Assembly (NCBI GenBank): GCA_014529385.2
Contig: CM043952.1
Location: forward strand, 58,924,119-58,988,118
DNA from: Adiantum capillus-veneris
Lineage: Eukaryota > Streptophyta > Polypodiopsida > Polypodiales > Pteridaceae
DNA length: 64,000 nucleotides
Reading direction: 5' to 3'
The notes beneath the pieces were generated by a model. It made no database searches. It was given only the letters and a program-made list of their open reading frames with translations, and was not told the DNA's origin. The translations under genes and the position numbers were made by a program. This document shows, piece after piece, positions 53,134-63,998 of this stretch (its first letter is position 1; each line of letters opens with the position of its first letter).

Positions 53134-54600
53134 CTACTCATTGACATGGCCAATGCGTTTGTGCCAAATGTCAACATCAGCCACAACACCTGTGCCCTGT
53201 GCAAATAATGCAGCTTTTACCTCAGGCATGTCTACATTCAGCGTAAACATTCTGCCCACACATTTGCCCTCTGTGATCAGCTTACAGCCATTCTGGAAAT
53301 CTTCTACATAACAGCCATTTGGATTGAAGCGAACCTGCAAACCCTGCTCAACCATTTGTCCAACAGAAACAAGATTCTTTGTAATGTTTGGGACATGAAG
53401 TACATCTGCTAAGTACTTTGATTTCCCACTCTTCGTATTTAGAGGTATGTCCCCTACATGAGCAATGGGGTGAGCTGTGTCATCTCCTGTCTGCACATAG
53501 CCTGACACATCTGGTTTGCGCATATCTCTAAACCACTCTCCACGAGACGTCATGTGATTAGAGGCACCTGAATCCACATACCAAACATCATCTTGGGTGG
53601 AATTCTCTGCAGTCATTGTATTCATTACATGCTGCATAACAAACATGCGCTCGTTTTTGCTGTCATCTGCATCTCTGCTAGTAGATGCATAGTTGCCCTG
53701 TTCTCTCTTTCTACTTGCTTTTCCCTTTGGACAGTCACGTGACATGTGACCTCTTTCACCACAAGTCCAACATTCTCTACTATGTGGAGTATGTTGCTGT
53801 CTGCTTGATCTTGCACCACGACCTCTTTGACTCCCCCTGCCTTGAAACTGGTTTCCCCTGCCACCTGTATTGTTTTGATTTGATTGACCTTCCAGAAATT
53901 GGCCCCTGCAACCCCTTGGGCCTCGACCACGACCTCTACCTCTACCTCTGTTGGAGTTAGAATAGAAGGCCGGTTCAGAATTATTTCTGCCATGAGAAGA
54001 AGATGTGTCAAGGTTCTTCTCCTCAAGAATAAGCATAGAAATCAAATCTTGGAACACGGGGATGTCGTCTCTTGTATTCATGGAAGACCTAAAATGTACA
54101 TACTCATCTCCTAGACCATCCAAGCATGCACGGACAATGTCATCGTCTTCCACTGAGACTTTAATAGATCCAAGAGCCTCAATGATACTCTTGATCTTCA
54201 AGGCATAATCATTGATTGAGAGGTTGTTCCTCTTAACCTGATTTAGCTCCGACTTTAGTTGAAGCTTCCTGGCCTTGGTGTTCACCTCGAACACTCTGCC
54301 TAAGTTTCTCCATGCAATGGCGGGGGTTTCAGCATCCTGTAGATAGCCCATCATGCCATCTGTGATGCTCATAGACAGCCAATACATCACTTTGCTCTAG
54401 CCTTGTTGCCAGTCCCTCAAAGCTTTCCTTTGTTCTGCTCTAGCATTTGCCTCGGGGATCTCTGGTTCCTTTTCATTGTCTCCTTCTACATAGTCCCAAT
54501 AACCTTTTCCTTTTAGGAAATTTGTTATTCTGAACTTCCATGCAGGGTAGTTATTTTTCTCAAGCTTCTCAGTAACAATCTGACTGAAACCGTCAGACAT
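53134..54600 (-). CDS. Copia-3 Gag and protease, with one TAG stop
   Basis: ATG at 54600 opens MSDGFSQIVTEKLEKNNYPA, a UBN2-type Gag start. After 67 codons comes a TAG (54394-54396, DWQQG then SKVMYW), and the frame continues for 418 codons. Next are a Gly/Arg-rich tract (GRGRGRGPRGCRGQ), the CCHC knuckle CWTCGERGHMSRDCP, protease WYVDSGASNHMTS with intact Asp-Ser-Gly, and the integrase start WHKRIGHVNE. It would make capsid and protease if the first TAG were passed. Both stops being TAG in an otherwise clean frame is notable. Confidence 0.94.
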
Positions 54601-54834
54601 CTTGAAGCACTAAGACAAAATAGCTGCAATCTGTAAAAACCTGCAAATCTGCTGAACCTGCTATCGTGGTTCCTGTAACGCTTTCTACACTCAACGAGTG
54701 TCCACAATCAAGCGTTTCACAACCACTGTACTTGTACAGTAAATCTCTGTATACTGCACTTTGGAGACCTTCGTGGATTGCGAACGAAGGGATTGTGATG
54801 CTCTTGCTCTCTTAGCCTCTCTTGCCTGCACCAG

Positions 54835-54846
54835 GCTCTGATACCA
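54835..54846 (-). other. Copia-3 primer-binding site
   Basis: TGGTATCAGAGC on the minus strand, directly next to the 5' LTR. Confidence 0.95.
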
Positions 54847-55168
54847 TGTAAAGAATGAGGATGCAAGAGAGCTACACAAGACAAGCACAAAGCACACAGA
54901 GATGGAAAGCTTCTTCTTCTTCTTCACAGAAAAGAGAGTACAAAATGACTAAGTGCTAAAGCTGAAAAGTAGCACATATGTACATGCGGTCACTAAGTGT
55001 GAACTCGCTAGAAGCGTACTAGGCTGGCACTATAAGTGTAGTCCAGCTGTAGAATCACTGGCAGAGATCCTCCGTGTCGGTCACCTAACGCGCCAGTGAG
55101 TAAATGCCGTAAGCGGCTAAGACCCGTAGTGGATGCCAGCTCAAGGTGTAGAGCTCGACATCTCAACA
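54847..55168 (-). repeat. Copia-3 5' LTR
   Basis: 322 bp, same length as the 3' LTR, one visible difference. Confidence 0.97.
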
Positions 55169-56116
55169 CCAACCCGATCAAGGCTTGGACCAAAAGGGGA
55201 AAGTCCATAAAAGAGCAAGGGTACTATTGCTAATTAGTTATCTCAGTCATAGGTATAGGTCAAAGAAGGATAATTGTATCTCGAGCAACCTTGATCAAAG
55301 GTGCAGGACAAAGGAGATGACCAAGAGCAATTATAGGAGTTTAAAAATAGAAAGTGAATATGGTAGCTCAAGTCATTAGAATAACTCTTTAGACTCCAAG
55401 TATGAAGTCTAGGTAGCCTTAGGGTGAAATTCTAACTTACCACAAAATATTTAAATCTAGCAGGCCTAAATTTAGCAAGTTTTAGGAGCAGCTTGGTGGC
55501 ACCTCCAAAGCACTGTGCTAAGGTTTTGCACAAGAGGTAAAAGTTTCAAAGCCCAAAAAGTGAGTTTTATTTTTTCCAAAGTTTATCCTAATTTAGCAGG
55601 TCCTATATTAGCAAGTAGATTGTAGCACCGGTTTAACTTCATAGCGGCCTCCAAGGTTTGTGTAAAGGTCTTGCACCCGGGCTTAATTAATTAAAAGGTG
55701 AGCTTATGGTTTTTATTGAATAAAAGGGAAAAGTTAAAGACTAAGGTTAGATCAGCCCTTCCATATTTATTAAGTTGGCTCAAGGTTTGGTTTACTAAGC
55801 TTAATTAAGCCATATGTCCAAAGTAGCCTACACTTGCTTTGAGTCAACTTAACAAGTGTGTATAAGTGTGTGTGGTGTTTCCACTTTCCAAGATGAGTCC
55901 CAAAAAGGGGGGGTTCTAGCATGCAAGGCAAGAGGGACAAGTGTTGGAGCATTCTTGAGTTGCTTTAGGAGGTGTTTCCACCTCATTGGTCAATTGTGAA
56001 GTATTCTGACTTAAGACTAGATGCACTCTTGCATAGCTATGTAAGAGAGGGCTCATTGAATTTTTGAAGCTCTTGCTCATCTCACACTCTCTCTCAAGTG
56101 CCCAATATTGTCAAAG

Positions 56117-56164
<48 letters not shown>
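55169..56164 (+). repeat. Gypsy-2 3' LTR, middle part
   Basis: Low-coding LTR-like sequence in the same order as Gypsy-1's LTR (CATTGGTC near 55990, CTCATTGAATTTTTGAAGC, CTCACACTCTCTCTCAAG). Two related ~130-bp units occur near 55480 and 55610 (GGCACCTCCAAAG...TTTTGCAC and GCGGCCTCCAAGG...CTTGCACC). It ends in (CT)n at 56121-56165, where the CACTA-like element enters. Confidence 0.6.

Positions 56165-56165
<1 letters not shown>
56121..56165. repeat. (CT)n microsatellite, left side of the CACTA-like insertion
   Basis: 45 bp of CT. A matching tract borders the insert on the right at 60757-60790. Confidence 0.97.
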
Positions 56166-56167
<2 letters not shown>

Positions 56168-56179
56168 CAACAAAAAAAG

Positions 56180-56400
56180 GTGTCATCGACGTATATATCG
56201 ATGCTTAACGTCGCTATCTGTGTCGCTATCTACGTCCCTGTAAAACTGTCGGAATCTGCGTCGATATATGCATGGAAAGGCTTTATTTGCGACGCAGATA
56301 GCGACGCAAATATAGATGCAGTTATAGACGCAGATAGCGACGCAGATTCCGACAAAAATATAGACGCAAATATAGACACATATATCGATGACCATAACAG
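56180..56400. repeat. subterminal repeat cluster, left
   Basis: Repeated words GCGACGCAGA, TAGCGACGCA, TATATCGATG and their complements; GTCGGAATCTGCGTC has its inverse GACGCAGATTCCGAC 100 bp on, so the region can fold. Confidence 0.85.
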
Positions 56401-56726
56401 GAAAAAAATTTCTTGGACAGAGGATAGGTAGCCTGGCCTGTGCCCAGTGAAAAGATGGACACAGCCACCACAACCAGAATTCCTGACCTCTGCCCAAGAA
56501 AGCGAGCAGCACCAAAATCAACCGTGCTCCCGCAAAAATTTCGGCAGAGTTTCCTTCGTTTTTACATAAACTTTTTTATAAAAAAAACCATATCTTGTAT
56601 ACATCTCCTACATGCTATCCATGTAGGATCTCACATGAGATTTAAGGCCAATGAAAGAAATGAAATGAACTTTGTGCAAAACCATAACCGTACCAACTTA
56701 AAACCATAACCATAACGAACTTAATT

Positions 56727-58838
56727 TGTGCTTTAAGACTACCTAATGGACTACGGATGGTTTCAGTAAGCATAGAAGTCATTTCCGAAATCCGTTTGCG
56801 TTTTTCCGTAGAAAAACGCAACCGGATTTGACCTACGTCTTGTGTATTTGGCGTTAATTCAAACCCATTGACCTACGGTTTGCCATACACGCTCTTGACA
56901 TTGCTTTAAGACTACTACTTAATGGACTACGGATGGTTTCGGTAGATATAGAAGCCATTTCCAAAGTCCGTTTGTGTTTTCCCGTAGAAAAACGCAACCG
57001 GATTTGACCTACGGCTCGTGTATTTGGTGTTTCTTCTATCCGTTTGACCTACGGCTTGCCATACACACTCTTGACATTGCTTAAAGACTACCTAATCGAC
57101 TACGGATGGTTTCGGTAACCGTAGAATCACTTTTCGAAGTCCGTTTGCGTTTTATCGTAAAAAAACACAACCGGATTTGACCTACGGCTTGTGTATTTGG
57201 CGTTTCTTCTATCCATTTGATCTACAGCTTACCATACACGCTCTTGACATTACCTTAAAACTACTTAATGGACTACGGATGGTTTTGGTAGGCGTAGAAT
57301 TAGTTTCTGAAGTCCATTTGCGTTTTTTCGGTGAAAAACGCAACCGGATTTGACCTACGGCTTGTGTATTTGGCGTTTCTTATGTCCGTTTGACCTACGG
57401 CTTGCCATACACGCTCTTGACATTTCCTAAAGACTACCTAATCGTCTACGGATAGTTTCAGTAGGCATAGAATCAATTTCCGAAGATCGTCTGCGTTTTT
57501 TCGTAGAAAAACGCAACCTGATTTGACCTACGGCTTGTGTATTTGATGTTTTTTTACCTACGGCTAGCCATACACGGTCTTGACATTGCCTTAAGACTAC
57601 TTAATGGACTACGGATGGTTTTGGTAGGCGTAGAATCAGTTTTCGAAGTCCGTCTGCGTTTTTTCGTAGAAAAACGCAACCGGATTTGACCTACAGCTTG
57701 TGTATTTGGCGTTTCTTCTGTCCATTTGATCTACGGCTTACCATACAGGCTCTTGACATTGCCTTAAAACTACTTAATGGACTACGGATGGTTTCGATAG
57801 GCGTAGAATTAGTTTCCGAAGTCCGTTTGCATTTTTTCGGTGAAAAACGCAACCGGATTTGACCTACGGCTTGTGTATTTGGCGTGTCTTCTGTCCGTTT
57901 GACCTACGGCTTGCCATACACGTTCTTGACATTGCCTAAAGACTATCTAATTGTCTACGGATGGTTTTAGTAGGCATAGAATCAGTTTCCGAAGACCGTC
58001 TGCGTTTTTCCGTAAAAAAACGCAACCGGATTTGACCTACGGCTTGTGTATTTGATGTTTTTTCTGTCCGTTTAACCTACGGCTTGCCATACACGGTCTT
58101 GACATTGCCTTAAGACTACTTAATGGACTACGGATGGTTTCGGTAGGCGTAGAATCAGTTTTCGAAGTCCGTCTGCGTTTTTCCGTAGAAAAACGCAATC
58201 GGATTTGACCTATGGCTTGTGTATTTGGCGTTTCTTCTATCCGTTTGACCTACGGCTTGCCATACACGCTCTTGACATTTCCTAAAGACTACCTAATGGA
58301 CTACGGATGGTTTCGGTAGGCATAAAATCAGTTTCCGAAGATCATCTGCGTTTTTTTCGTAGAAAAACGCAACCGGATTTGACCTACGGCTTATGTATTT
58401 GACGTTTTTTCTGTCCGTTTGACCTACGGCTTGCCATACACGCTCTTGACATTGCCTTAAGACTACCTAATGGACTACGGATGGTTTCAGTAGGCATAGA
58501 ATCAGTTTCTGAAGACCGTCTGCGTTTTTCCGTAGAAAAACGCAACCGGATTTGACCTACGGCTTGTGTATTTGACGTTTCTTCTGTCCATTTGACCTAC
58601 GGCTTGGCATACACGCTCTTGACATTGCCTTAAGACTACCTAATGGACTACGGATGGTTTCGGTAGGCATAGAAGCCATTTCCGAAGTCCGTTTGCGCTT
58701 TTCCGTAGAAAAACGCAACCGGATTTGACCTACGACGTAGAAGCCGTTTATGAAGTCCATTTGCATTTTTTCGTAGAAAAACTTCAAAAACGGCTTGTAT
58801 TTTGGGCGTTTCTTCTATCCGTTTGACCTACGGTTTGT
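56727..58838. repeat. 173-bp satellite array, twelve monomers plus a fragment
   Basis: CTACGGATGG (or one-base variants) occurs at 56751, 56937, 57100, 57273, 57446, 57609, 57782, 57955, 58128, 58301, 58475 and 58648. Spacing is 173 or 174 bp apart from 186 once and 163 twice. Each monomer has an 8-bp hairpin GCGTTTTT-CCGTAG-AAAAACGC and copies of GACCTACGGCTTG. Monomers 4-5-6 and 7-8-9 agree in private variants at 509-519 bp distance, a trimeric higher-order pattern. No credible ORF. Confidence 0.97.
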
Positions 58839-59205
58839 TATATGCCCCCGCCCAGCCTTTTTTGAGGAGGAAGCTTGTCTCTAAGAGCAACGACGGCGCT
58901 GTTGTTGCTCCCTATAGGACTTTCATGTGTAAAGGTGAGAGTTGATCTTCGAATGTATTTTGAGCTGGTCAAATGAAGTCAAAGAAGCTCAAGAGGAGTG
59001 CCACATGTCAGCCGGTTATTAAAAATGCTAGAGGAGAGTGAGAGAGAAGCTCTGTGGAGTGCTGTGATGGTTTTTTGAGCAAGCAATGAGCCACCATCTT
59101 TGCCTTTTGTGTTTTGTCGCTCCTCCCTTCCCCTTTTCTTCTTCTATTCTGCTCTCGTACTAGCCGCGGCGCCGACGGAGCGTGTGTACGCTCGGGCCGC
59201 TAGTT

Positions 59206-59250
<45 letters not shown>

Positions 59251-59270
59251 GAGATTGTGTGTGCTTTACA
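58839..59270. other. unique DNA and (CA)n inside the CACTA-like element
   Basis: Unique GC-richer stretch, then (CA)18 at 59211-59246. No gene seen. Confidence 0.6.
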
Positions 59271-59284
59271 TGCTGTCACTAAGA

Positions 59285-59522
59285 ATGCCGAATGATGACA
59301 GTAAGATGCAAACGTTTCCGTTGGTCATGCAGGGCAAGGCCAAAGTGTGGTTCGAAGCACTGGAAGGCGAGCCAAATTAAATGTGGCCGGCATTACGCAC
59401 GAGGTTTCTGCATGACTTTCGCAAGGAAGTGTCCCCGCTCAACATGGACACCAAGCTGAAGGCTTTGAAGCACGATGTGGGCGAAGATTTCAATGTGTTC
59501 TTGGATCATTTCGAAGCTTGTC
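59285..59522 (+). pseudogene. retrotransposon Gag fragment
   Basis: The frame reads MPNDDSKMQTFPLVMQGKAK, VWFEALEGEPN, a TAA, then WPALRTRFLHDFRKEV and LKALKHDVGEDFNVFLDHFE. This is the helical core of a Ty3/gypsy-type Gag, followed by a T-rich stretch where coding ends. Only about 80 codons remain and no other retroelement domain is next to it. Confidence 0.7.
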
Positions 59523-59935
59523 TTCCTTCTCTCTATTTCTCTTTCTTTCTCTCTTTTTCCCTCTCCCTTTTTTTATGTTTAATTTTGTTTCTACTCTATT
59601 TTTTTTACTACTTTTTGTTAATGTATTTAAAGCTTCTTTATTCTATTTTTGGATATACAAAACCCTAAAACTAATTAACTTTAATTCTAAAATTAATTTC
59701 AAGAAACCCTAAAATACAATTAACAATAACAAATTTGAATATAAAATTAAATAACAATAACAAATTAAAAGTAAACAACAATAACAATTTGAATTTTAAA
59801 ATTAAATAACAAATTTAAATATAAAATTAAACCAAAATTAAAATTAATGTGTGTGTGAGAGCAATGAGATTGTGCACTCACATACACTCGTATGTGTGCA
59901 CAAAGCTTCTGGAGTAGCTTCCACATCTACAAAAA

Positions 59936-59966
<31 letters not shown>

Positions 59967-60085
59967 CACACACAAATAACCAAAAAACAAGGACAATAGG
60001 CTTACCTGCAACAATTAGAGAAGATGTGATGGTGTTTGCCCAAGCCCGTAGTAGTCCAAAGGTGCAGATCTGGCCGCAAGTTGAG

Positions 60086-60089
<4 letters not shown>
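59523..60089. other. AT-rich DNA with A and CA runs
   Basis: Pyrimidine-rich run at 59523-59580, AAATTAAA-like repeats to 59850, and poly(A)/(CA)n at 59930-59973. No gene seen. Confidence 0.6.
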
Positions 60090-60154
<65 letters not shown>

Positions 60155-60257
60155 TTTTTGGAAACGCGCAGAAAATAAGCCCGTGGTTTTGTTTCTACCA
60201 GTCGGCGCCAGTACACGCTGCTGGATACGGGTCGATATCTGTGTCGGTATACACACT

Positions 60258-60288
<31 letters not shown>

Positions 60289-60343
60289 TACACACACACA
60301 CACGCCGCTCTCTCTCTCTCTCTCTTTCCTACACACACACACA

Positions 60344-60378
<35 letters not shown>

Positions 60379-60450
60379 TACACATACACACACACACGAT
60401 GTAGAGAGAGAGAGAGGGGGCGTTGGGGGGGGGGGGGGGAGGCTAGTGAC
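60090..60450. repeat. dense cluster of (AG)n, (CT)n, (CA)n and G runs
   Basis: (AG)30 at 60090-60149, CT/CA blocks repeated three times at 60258-60398, GA at 60402-60416 and a G run at 60424-60439. Open frames across it are artefacts. Confidence 0.95.
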
Positions 60451-60539
60451 ATAATACCTGCGTAGCAGGTTTCGGCCAAGATCTGAGCTCATGCATTGCA
60501 GGCGAAAATGGCCCCTGCGTGCGGGTTTCCCCTTTTTTC

Positions 60540-60745
60540 CCCCAGATTTTTTGCGTCGCAATGTGCGTCGATATACCCGTGGGAATTTTCGTCGATATAC
60601 GCGTGGCAAACAAAGCCTTTCCATGCGTATATCAATGCACATTGCGACGCGTATATCGACGGATATATAGACGGCTTGCAATTACGTCGATATACGCATG
60701 GAAAGGCATGGCCGTTGATATATGATGCGTCGATATCTTCATGTT
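60540..60745. repeat. subterminal repeat cluster, right
   Basis: CGTCGATATACGC-type words at least six times in both orientations, with AAAGCCTTTCCATGCGTATA as the inverse of the left cluster's shared block. Confidence 0.85.
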
Positions 60746-60753
60746 ATGTTGTA

Positions 60754-60756
<3 letters not shown>

Positions 60757-60792
<36 letters not shown>

Positions 60793-61260
60793 GGAAGCTC
60801 TAGAGACGGACTCTATGCTCAAGCTATTGGCTATGGATGCAAATCCAAGCCAATGAAAGTTTCTTCTTCTCCATGTCTATTATTCTATTACTAAGCTATG
60901 CTAAGAGCTTTCCCATGAGCAAACATAGAATATCAATTCTCTTGCTTGAAAAATACTTCTCTTCACCTTCATCGTCCTCTTTCCCTATAGTTCCTTTCTC
61001 CCCGCTAGGCTGTTCAGGGTTTGGGAAGGAGGGTTATACCATGGAATCTTGAAGACACTAACTTCTTGATTCAAACAAGGCTTTTCAAGAGCACAAAAAT
61101 GTATTGTAACAAAGCTCTCTTTGAGAAGATTATAATTTTTCGAGGGAGGGGGGGAGGGGGGGGGACCGCCGGCTCCAAGCAAATCCGATCCTCATCGAGT
61201 TATCAATCTTAATTGTTTATTGTCTTTGTATTATTAGCAAGGTTAAAGTGTTTTAAATGT
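60757..61260 (+). repeat. Gypsy-2 3' LTR, last part
   Basis: After (TC)n, TTGGCTATGGATGCAAATCC parallels TTGGCTTTGTGATGCAAATC of Gypsy-1's LTR. CCCCGCTAG, a G run and GACCGCCGGCTCCA (Gypsy-1: GACCGGCTCCA) follow in the same order. The LTR end is not clear; it may lie near 61353 (AGTTACA). Confidence 0.62.
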
Positions 61261-62376
61261 GTATTTGTGTCAATAAATCAGCTCGGCACAACCTATGTTC
61301 TCCTTGCCATGTACCCCTGATACCATTTTTGGTGAAAAGTAACCAGTTACAGTCTACATCATTGGGAAACTACTCTGATCAAGTTTTCTTGAAAGAAAAA
61401 CTCAAAAATTCACTTCAGTATTGGCTGTTAGGGCAAAAACAACCAAAACGGGGATTCAGACACAAAATTGGGCAAAACTTGAGATTTTGGGATCCAAATT
61501 CAAAAAGGGGTGAGATTTGGCTTCTACAAGGCATAAAGAACCAACAGAACAAAATTCATGAAAAAATGCTACCAAACATGGATCGCGATCCATGTACCTT
61601 TTTGACATTTGGGGCTAATATTTGACAAGTACATTCCTGATAACTAGTGGAACAACTTTGCCAAAAGAGGCCATGTCAAAAAATTGAAAAAAGTTGGTCA
61701 AAATAGCCAAATACAGAAACTAGTGAAAAACCGCAGGACAGACAAAAGAACTTGCTTTTGAATGACAAAAACTAGTCCAAATCCAAAACTTTTGATACCA
61801 TAGCATCTAGTAAACATGTTGATCCTAATGGTACCAAGAAAAGTTAGTTTGGCTTCCAAACATGCCATGTACCTCATGAAAAAATTTTAAAATTTTTTTG
61901 GCTGAGATTTGAGCAGTGGATAGCTGACACATAGACAAACATTTTTCCCAAAAGAACCATATGCAAAAAAGTTGTAGAAAGTGGTCAAAAGAGCCAGAAA
62001 TAGTTCATTGTCAAAACTGCCACAGCAGACTGTAGAAGTCAGTTTAGGTTGAACAAAACTTATCCAAAAGATTTGTGGAGCAAGCTACAAACTTTACAAG
62101 CTATCAGCACACCAAAAATTCAGATTTAAAAGTGATGGAACATGGATCGCGATCCATGCACCCTTGAGAAATTTTTGGACAAAAACTTTTTCAGCTTGTA
62201 GCAAAGACCATTGTGAACAAAAGTCCCCAAAGAATTTTTGTCAAAAAAGTTCAAAAACTGGGTGAAAAGAGCCAAAAGCAGTTCAAGGTGAAAACCCTAA
62301 AACACACCTGGGGATTGACTTTTGCCTGGCCTAAACAAGTCCAAATCACACAAAAACCATATAGCAGGGATCAGTG
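61261..62376. repeat. degenerate ~282-bp repeats with an 18-bp palindrome
   Basis: CATGGATCGCGATCCATG, a perfect palindrome, stands at 61577-61594 and 62141-62158, 564 bp apart. Blocks such as GGTCAAAATAGCC, GGTCAAAAGAGCC and GGTGAAAAGAGCC recur at about 61696, 61982 and 62260, so the region looks like two to four eroded units of about 282 bp. Open frames of 88-122 codons show no domain. Confidence 0.6.
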
Positions 62377-62655
62377 TGTTGAAGATGATGAAACAAGAAA
62401 CAGAAGGAAGACAACAACTCAGAGTAGGAAGAAGATGGAGAAGGAGAAGACACAGATCTTGCGTACGAGATCTCTGTAGTCTCTCTCTCTGTATTAGAAT
62501 AATAGAGTATGTACAAACTCAGAGCTACAAAGCTTATATGAAACCCTAAGAGATAAGGTGTCCTTTCACACCAGATGTCTAAGGGGAAAAACCCAGTGGG
62601 AGAAAAGTGCCCCTAGTGAAGCGCGTATACACACTAACACTACTACATGTCTACA
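62377..62655 (-). repeat. Copia-4 3' LTR
   Basis: 279 bp. Ends inferred from TG...CA and the adjoining purine tract; the partner LTR is not in the window. Confidence 0.75.
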
Positions 62656-62699
62656 AATCCCCCCTGTAGTGATAGTGTGAATCCGTACAAGGTAGCAGA

Positions 62700-63998
62700 T
62701 CATCATGTGTATGAGAGTAAGCCCAAAGCTTTTCGGAAAGCTTCAAACTTTTCTCGTGAAAACGCCTTCGTAAATAGATCTGCAATGTTATCCTATGTAG
62801 GACAGTAAGTTAGTGTGATCTCCCTTGCATGTAGCCTTTCCCTGACATAGTGGTAGTGAACCTCTATGTGCTTTGTTCTTGCATGAAATACTGGATTCCT
62901 TGCAACTGCCATAGCACTCTGACTGTCAGTGAAAATGGTAGTGGGTGCCTGTTGACACTCACAAAGATCTGCCAATAACCTGCGTATCCATACACAATCA
63001 ACTGTTGCCATGAAAGCTGCCCTGTACTCAGCTTCACAAGTTGATGTAGCCATTGTGGGTTGCTTCTTGCTTAGCCAAGATATACATGCATTTCCCAAGA
63101 AAAAACAATTGCCACTTGTGGAATGTCGTGTGTCAAAATCACCAGCCCAATCTGAATCGCTGTAACCAAGAAGCTGCATAGAATTGTGCTTTCCATACAT
63201 ATCCCCCCTTGGAAAGAACATGGCAAGATTAGGGGTACCTGAAAGGTAACGAAGTATTCCCTTCACAGCCTGCCAATGATGCATACCTGGGCTGTGCATA
63301 AATCTGCTTGCTTGTGAAACCCCAAATTGAATGTCTAGACGAGTGTTGCCTGCCAAATATATCAAGCAACCAACGGCTGCTGCATAAGTATGTACATCAA
63401 AAGGTTTTCCAGCATCATGCATGCTCAACTTTGATCCAGTTTCTACGGGTGTAGAGATTGGCTTACAATTTTGCATACCAAACTTGTCCAAAATGTTATG
63501 CAAATATTTTGCCTGCAACATGTATATGCCATCTTATGATTGCACAAACTGAATACCCAAGTAATAATGTAGCAAACCAAGATCAGACATCTCAAAGGTT
63601 TTTCTCAAAGCATCTTTAAACGCTTCAATTTCATCTGCAGTATTACCTGTAAGAAGCATATCATCCACATAAAGTGTTAGCATAATGAGAACTCCATCTC
63701 TCTTTTTGACATACAAAGTACTTTCTGTTGGACTATTCTGAAATCCCTGGCCAATCAAATAAGTATGTATCTTCTCATACCATGCTCTTGGAGCTTGTTT
63801 AAGACCATACAAAGCTTTACGCAATCTACATACCTTTTGCTCTTGACCTTTTACAACAAAACCACTTGGTTGACTTACATAAACTTCTTCCTGCAAATCA
63901 CCATTCAAAAAAGCAGTTTTGATATCCAACTGATGCACTTTCCAACCATGATGAGCAGCAATTGCAACTAGTGATCTAACTGTGGACGCACGAGAAGT
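62700..63998 (-). pseudogene. Copia-4 Pol: reverse transcriptase and RNase H, partial
   Basis: The frame is open to the window edge and encodes VHQLDIKTAFLNGDLQEEVY, YGLKQAPRAWYEKIHTYL and the RT box YVDDMLLTG. After a TAA near 63534 come LLGYSDSDWAGDFDTRHSTS, STCEAEYRAAF and FTDSQSAMAVARNPVFHART of RNase H. A TAG (62793-62795, YCPT then DNIADLFTKAF) interrupts the last 30 codons, which end ALGLLSYT at about 62703. The N-terminal part is outside the window. RT and RNase H active sites look intact, but two stops block translation. Confidence 0.92.

Larger units (their letters stand above)
49957..55168 (-). mobile_element. Copia-3, very young Ty1/copia element nested in the Gypsy-2 LTR
   Basis: LTRs 49957-50278 and 54847-55168 are both 322 bp and differ by eye at a single base (GGCCAAG against GGCTAAG). 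Target duplication CCAAC at 49952-49956 and 55169-55173. The primer-binding site TGGTATCAGAGC adjoins the right LTR and a purine tract (GAGGGGGAG on the minus strand) adjoins the left. The polyprotein is one frame of 1450 codons with two TAG stops and no frameshift. This is the most recent insertion in the window. Confidence 0.98.
56165..60756. mobile_element. CACTA-like DNA transposon, non-autonomous, carrying a satellite array
   Basis: Three facts support one inserted unit. The right end, read inward, is CACTACAACATAACATGAAG and the left is CCACAACAAAAAAAGG, a damaged match to a CACTACAA terminus. Both end regions (56180-56400 and 60540-60745) are packed with inverted and direct copies of TCGATATA-CGC/GCGACGC words and share GCATGGAAAGGCTTT in inverted orientation, like the subterminal repeats of En/Spm (CACTA) elements. 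The flanks, both (CT)n then Gypsy LTR sequence, join into one LTR if the unit is removed. A 3-bp duplication cannot be told apart within CT repeats. No transposase is seen inside. Confidence 0.62.

Noticed and set aside
58557-58787. 76-codon minus-strand frame in the satellite
   Set aside because: Not conserved between monomers; neighbouring units carry stops in the same frame.
56727-58838. Regular repeats that could suggest a CRISPR array
   Set aside because: Monomers are contiguous, 173 bp, with no unique spacers and no cas-like genes; this is a satellite.
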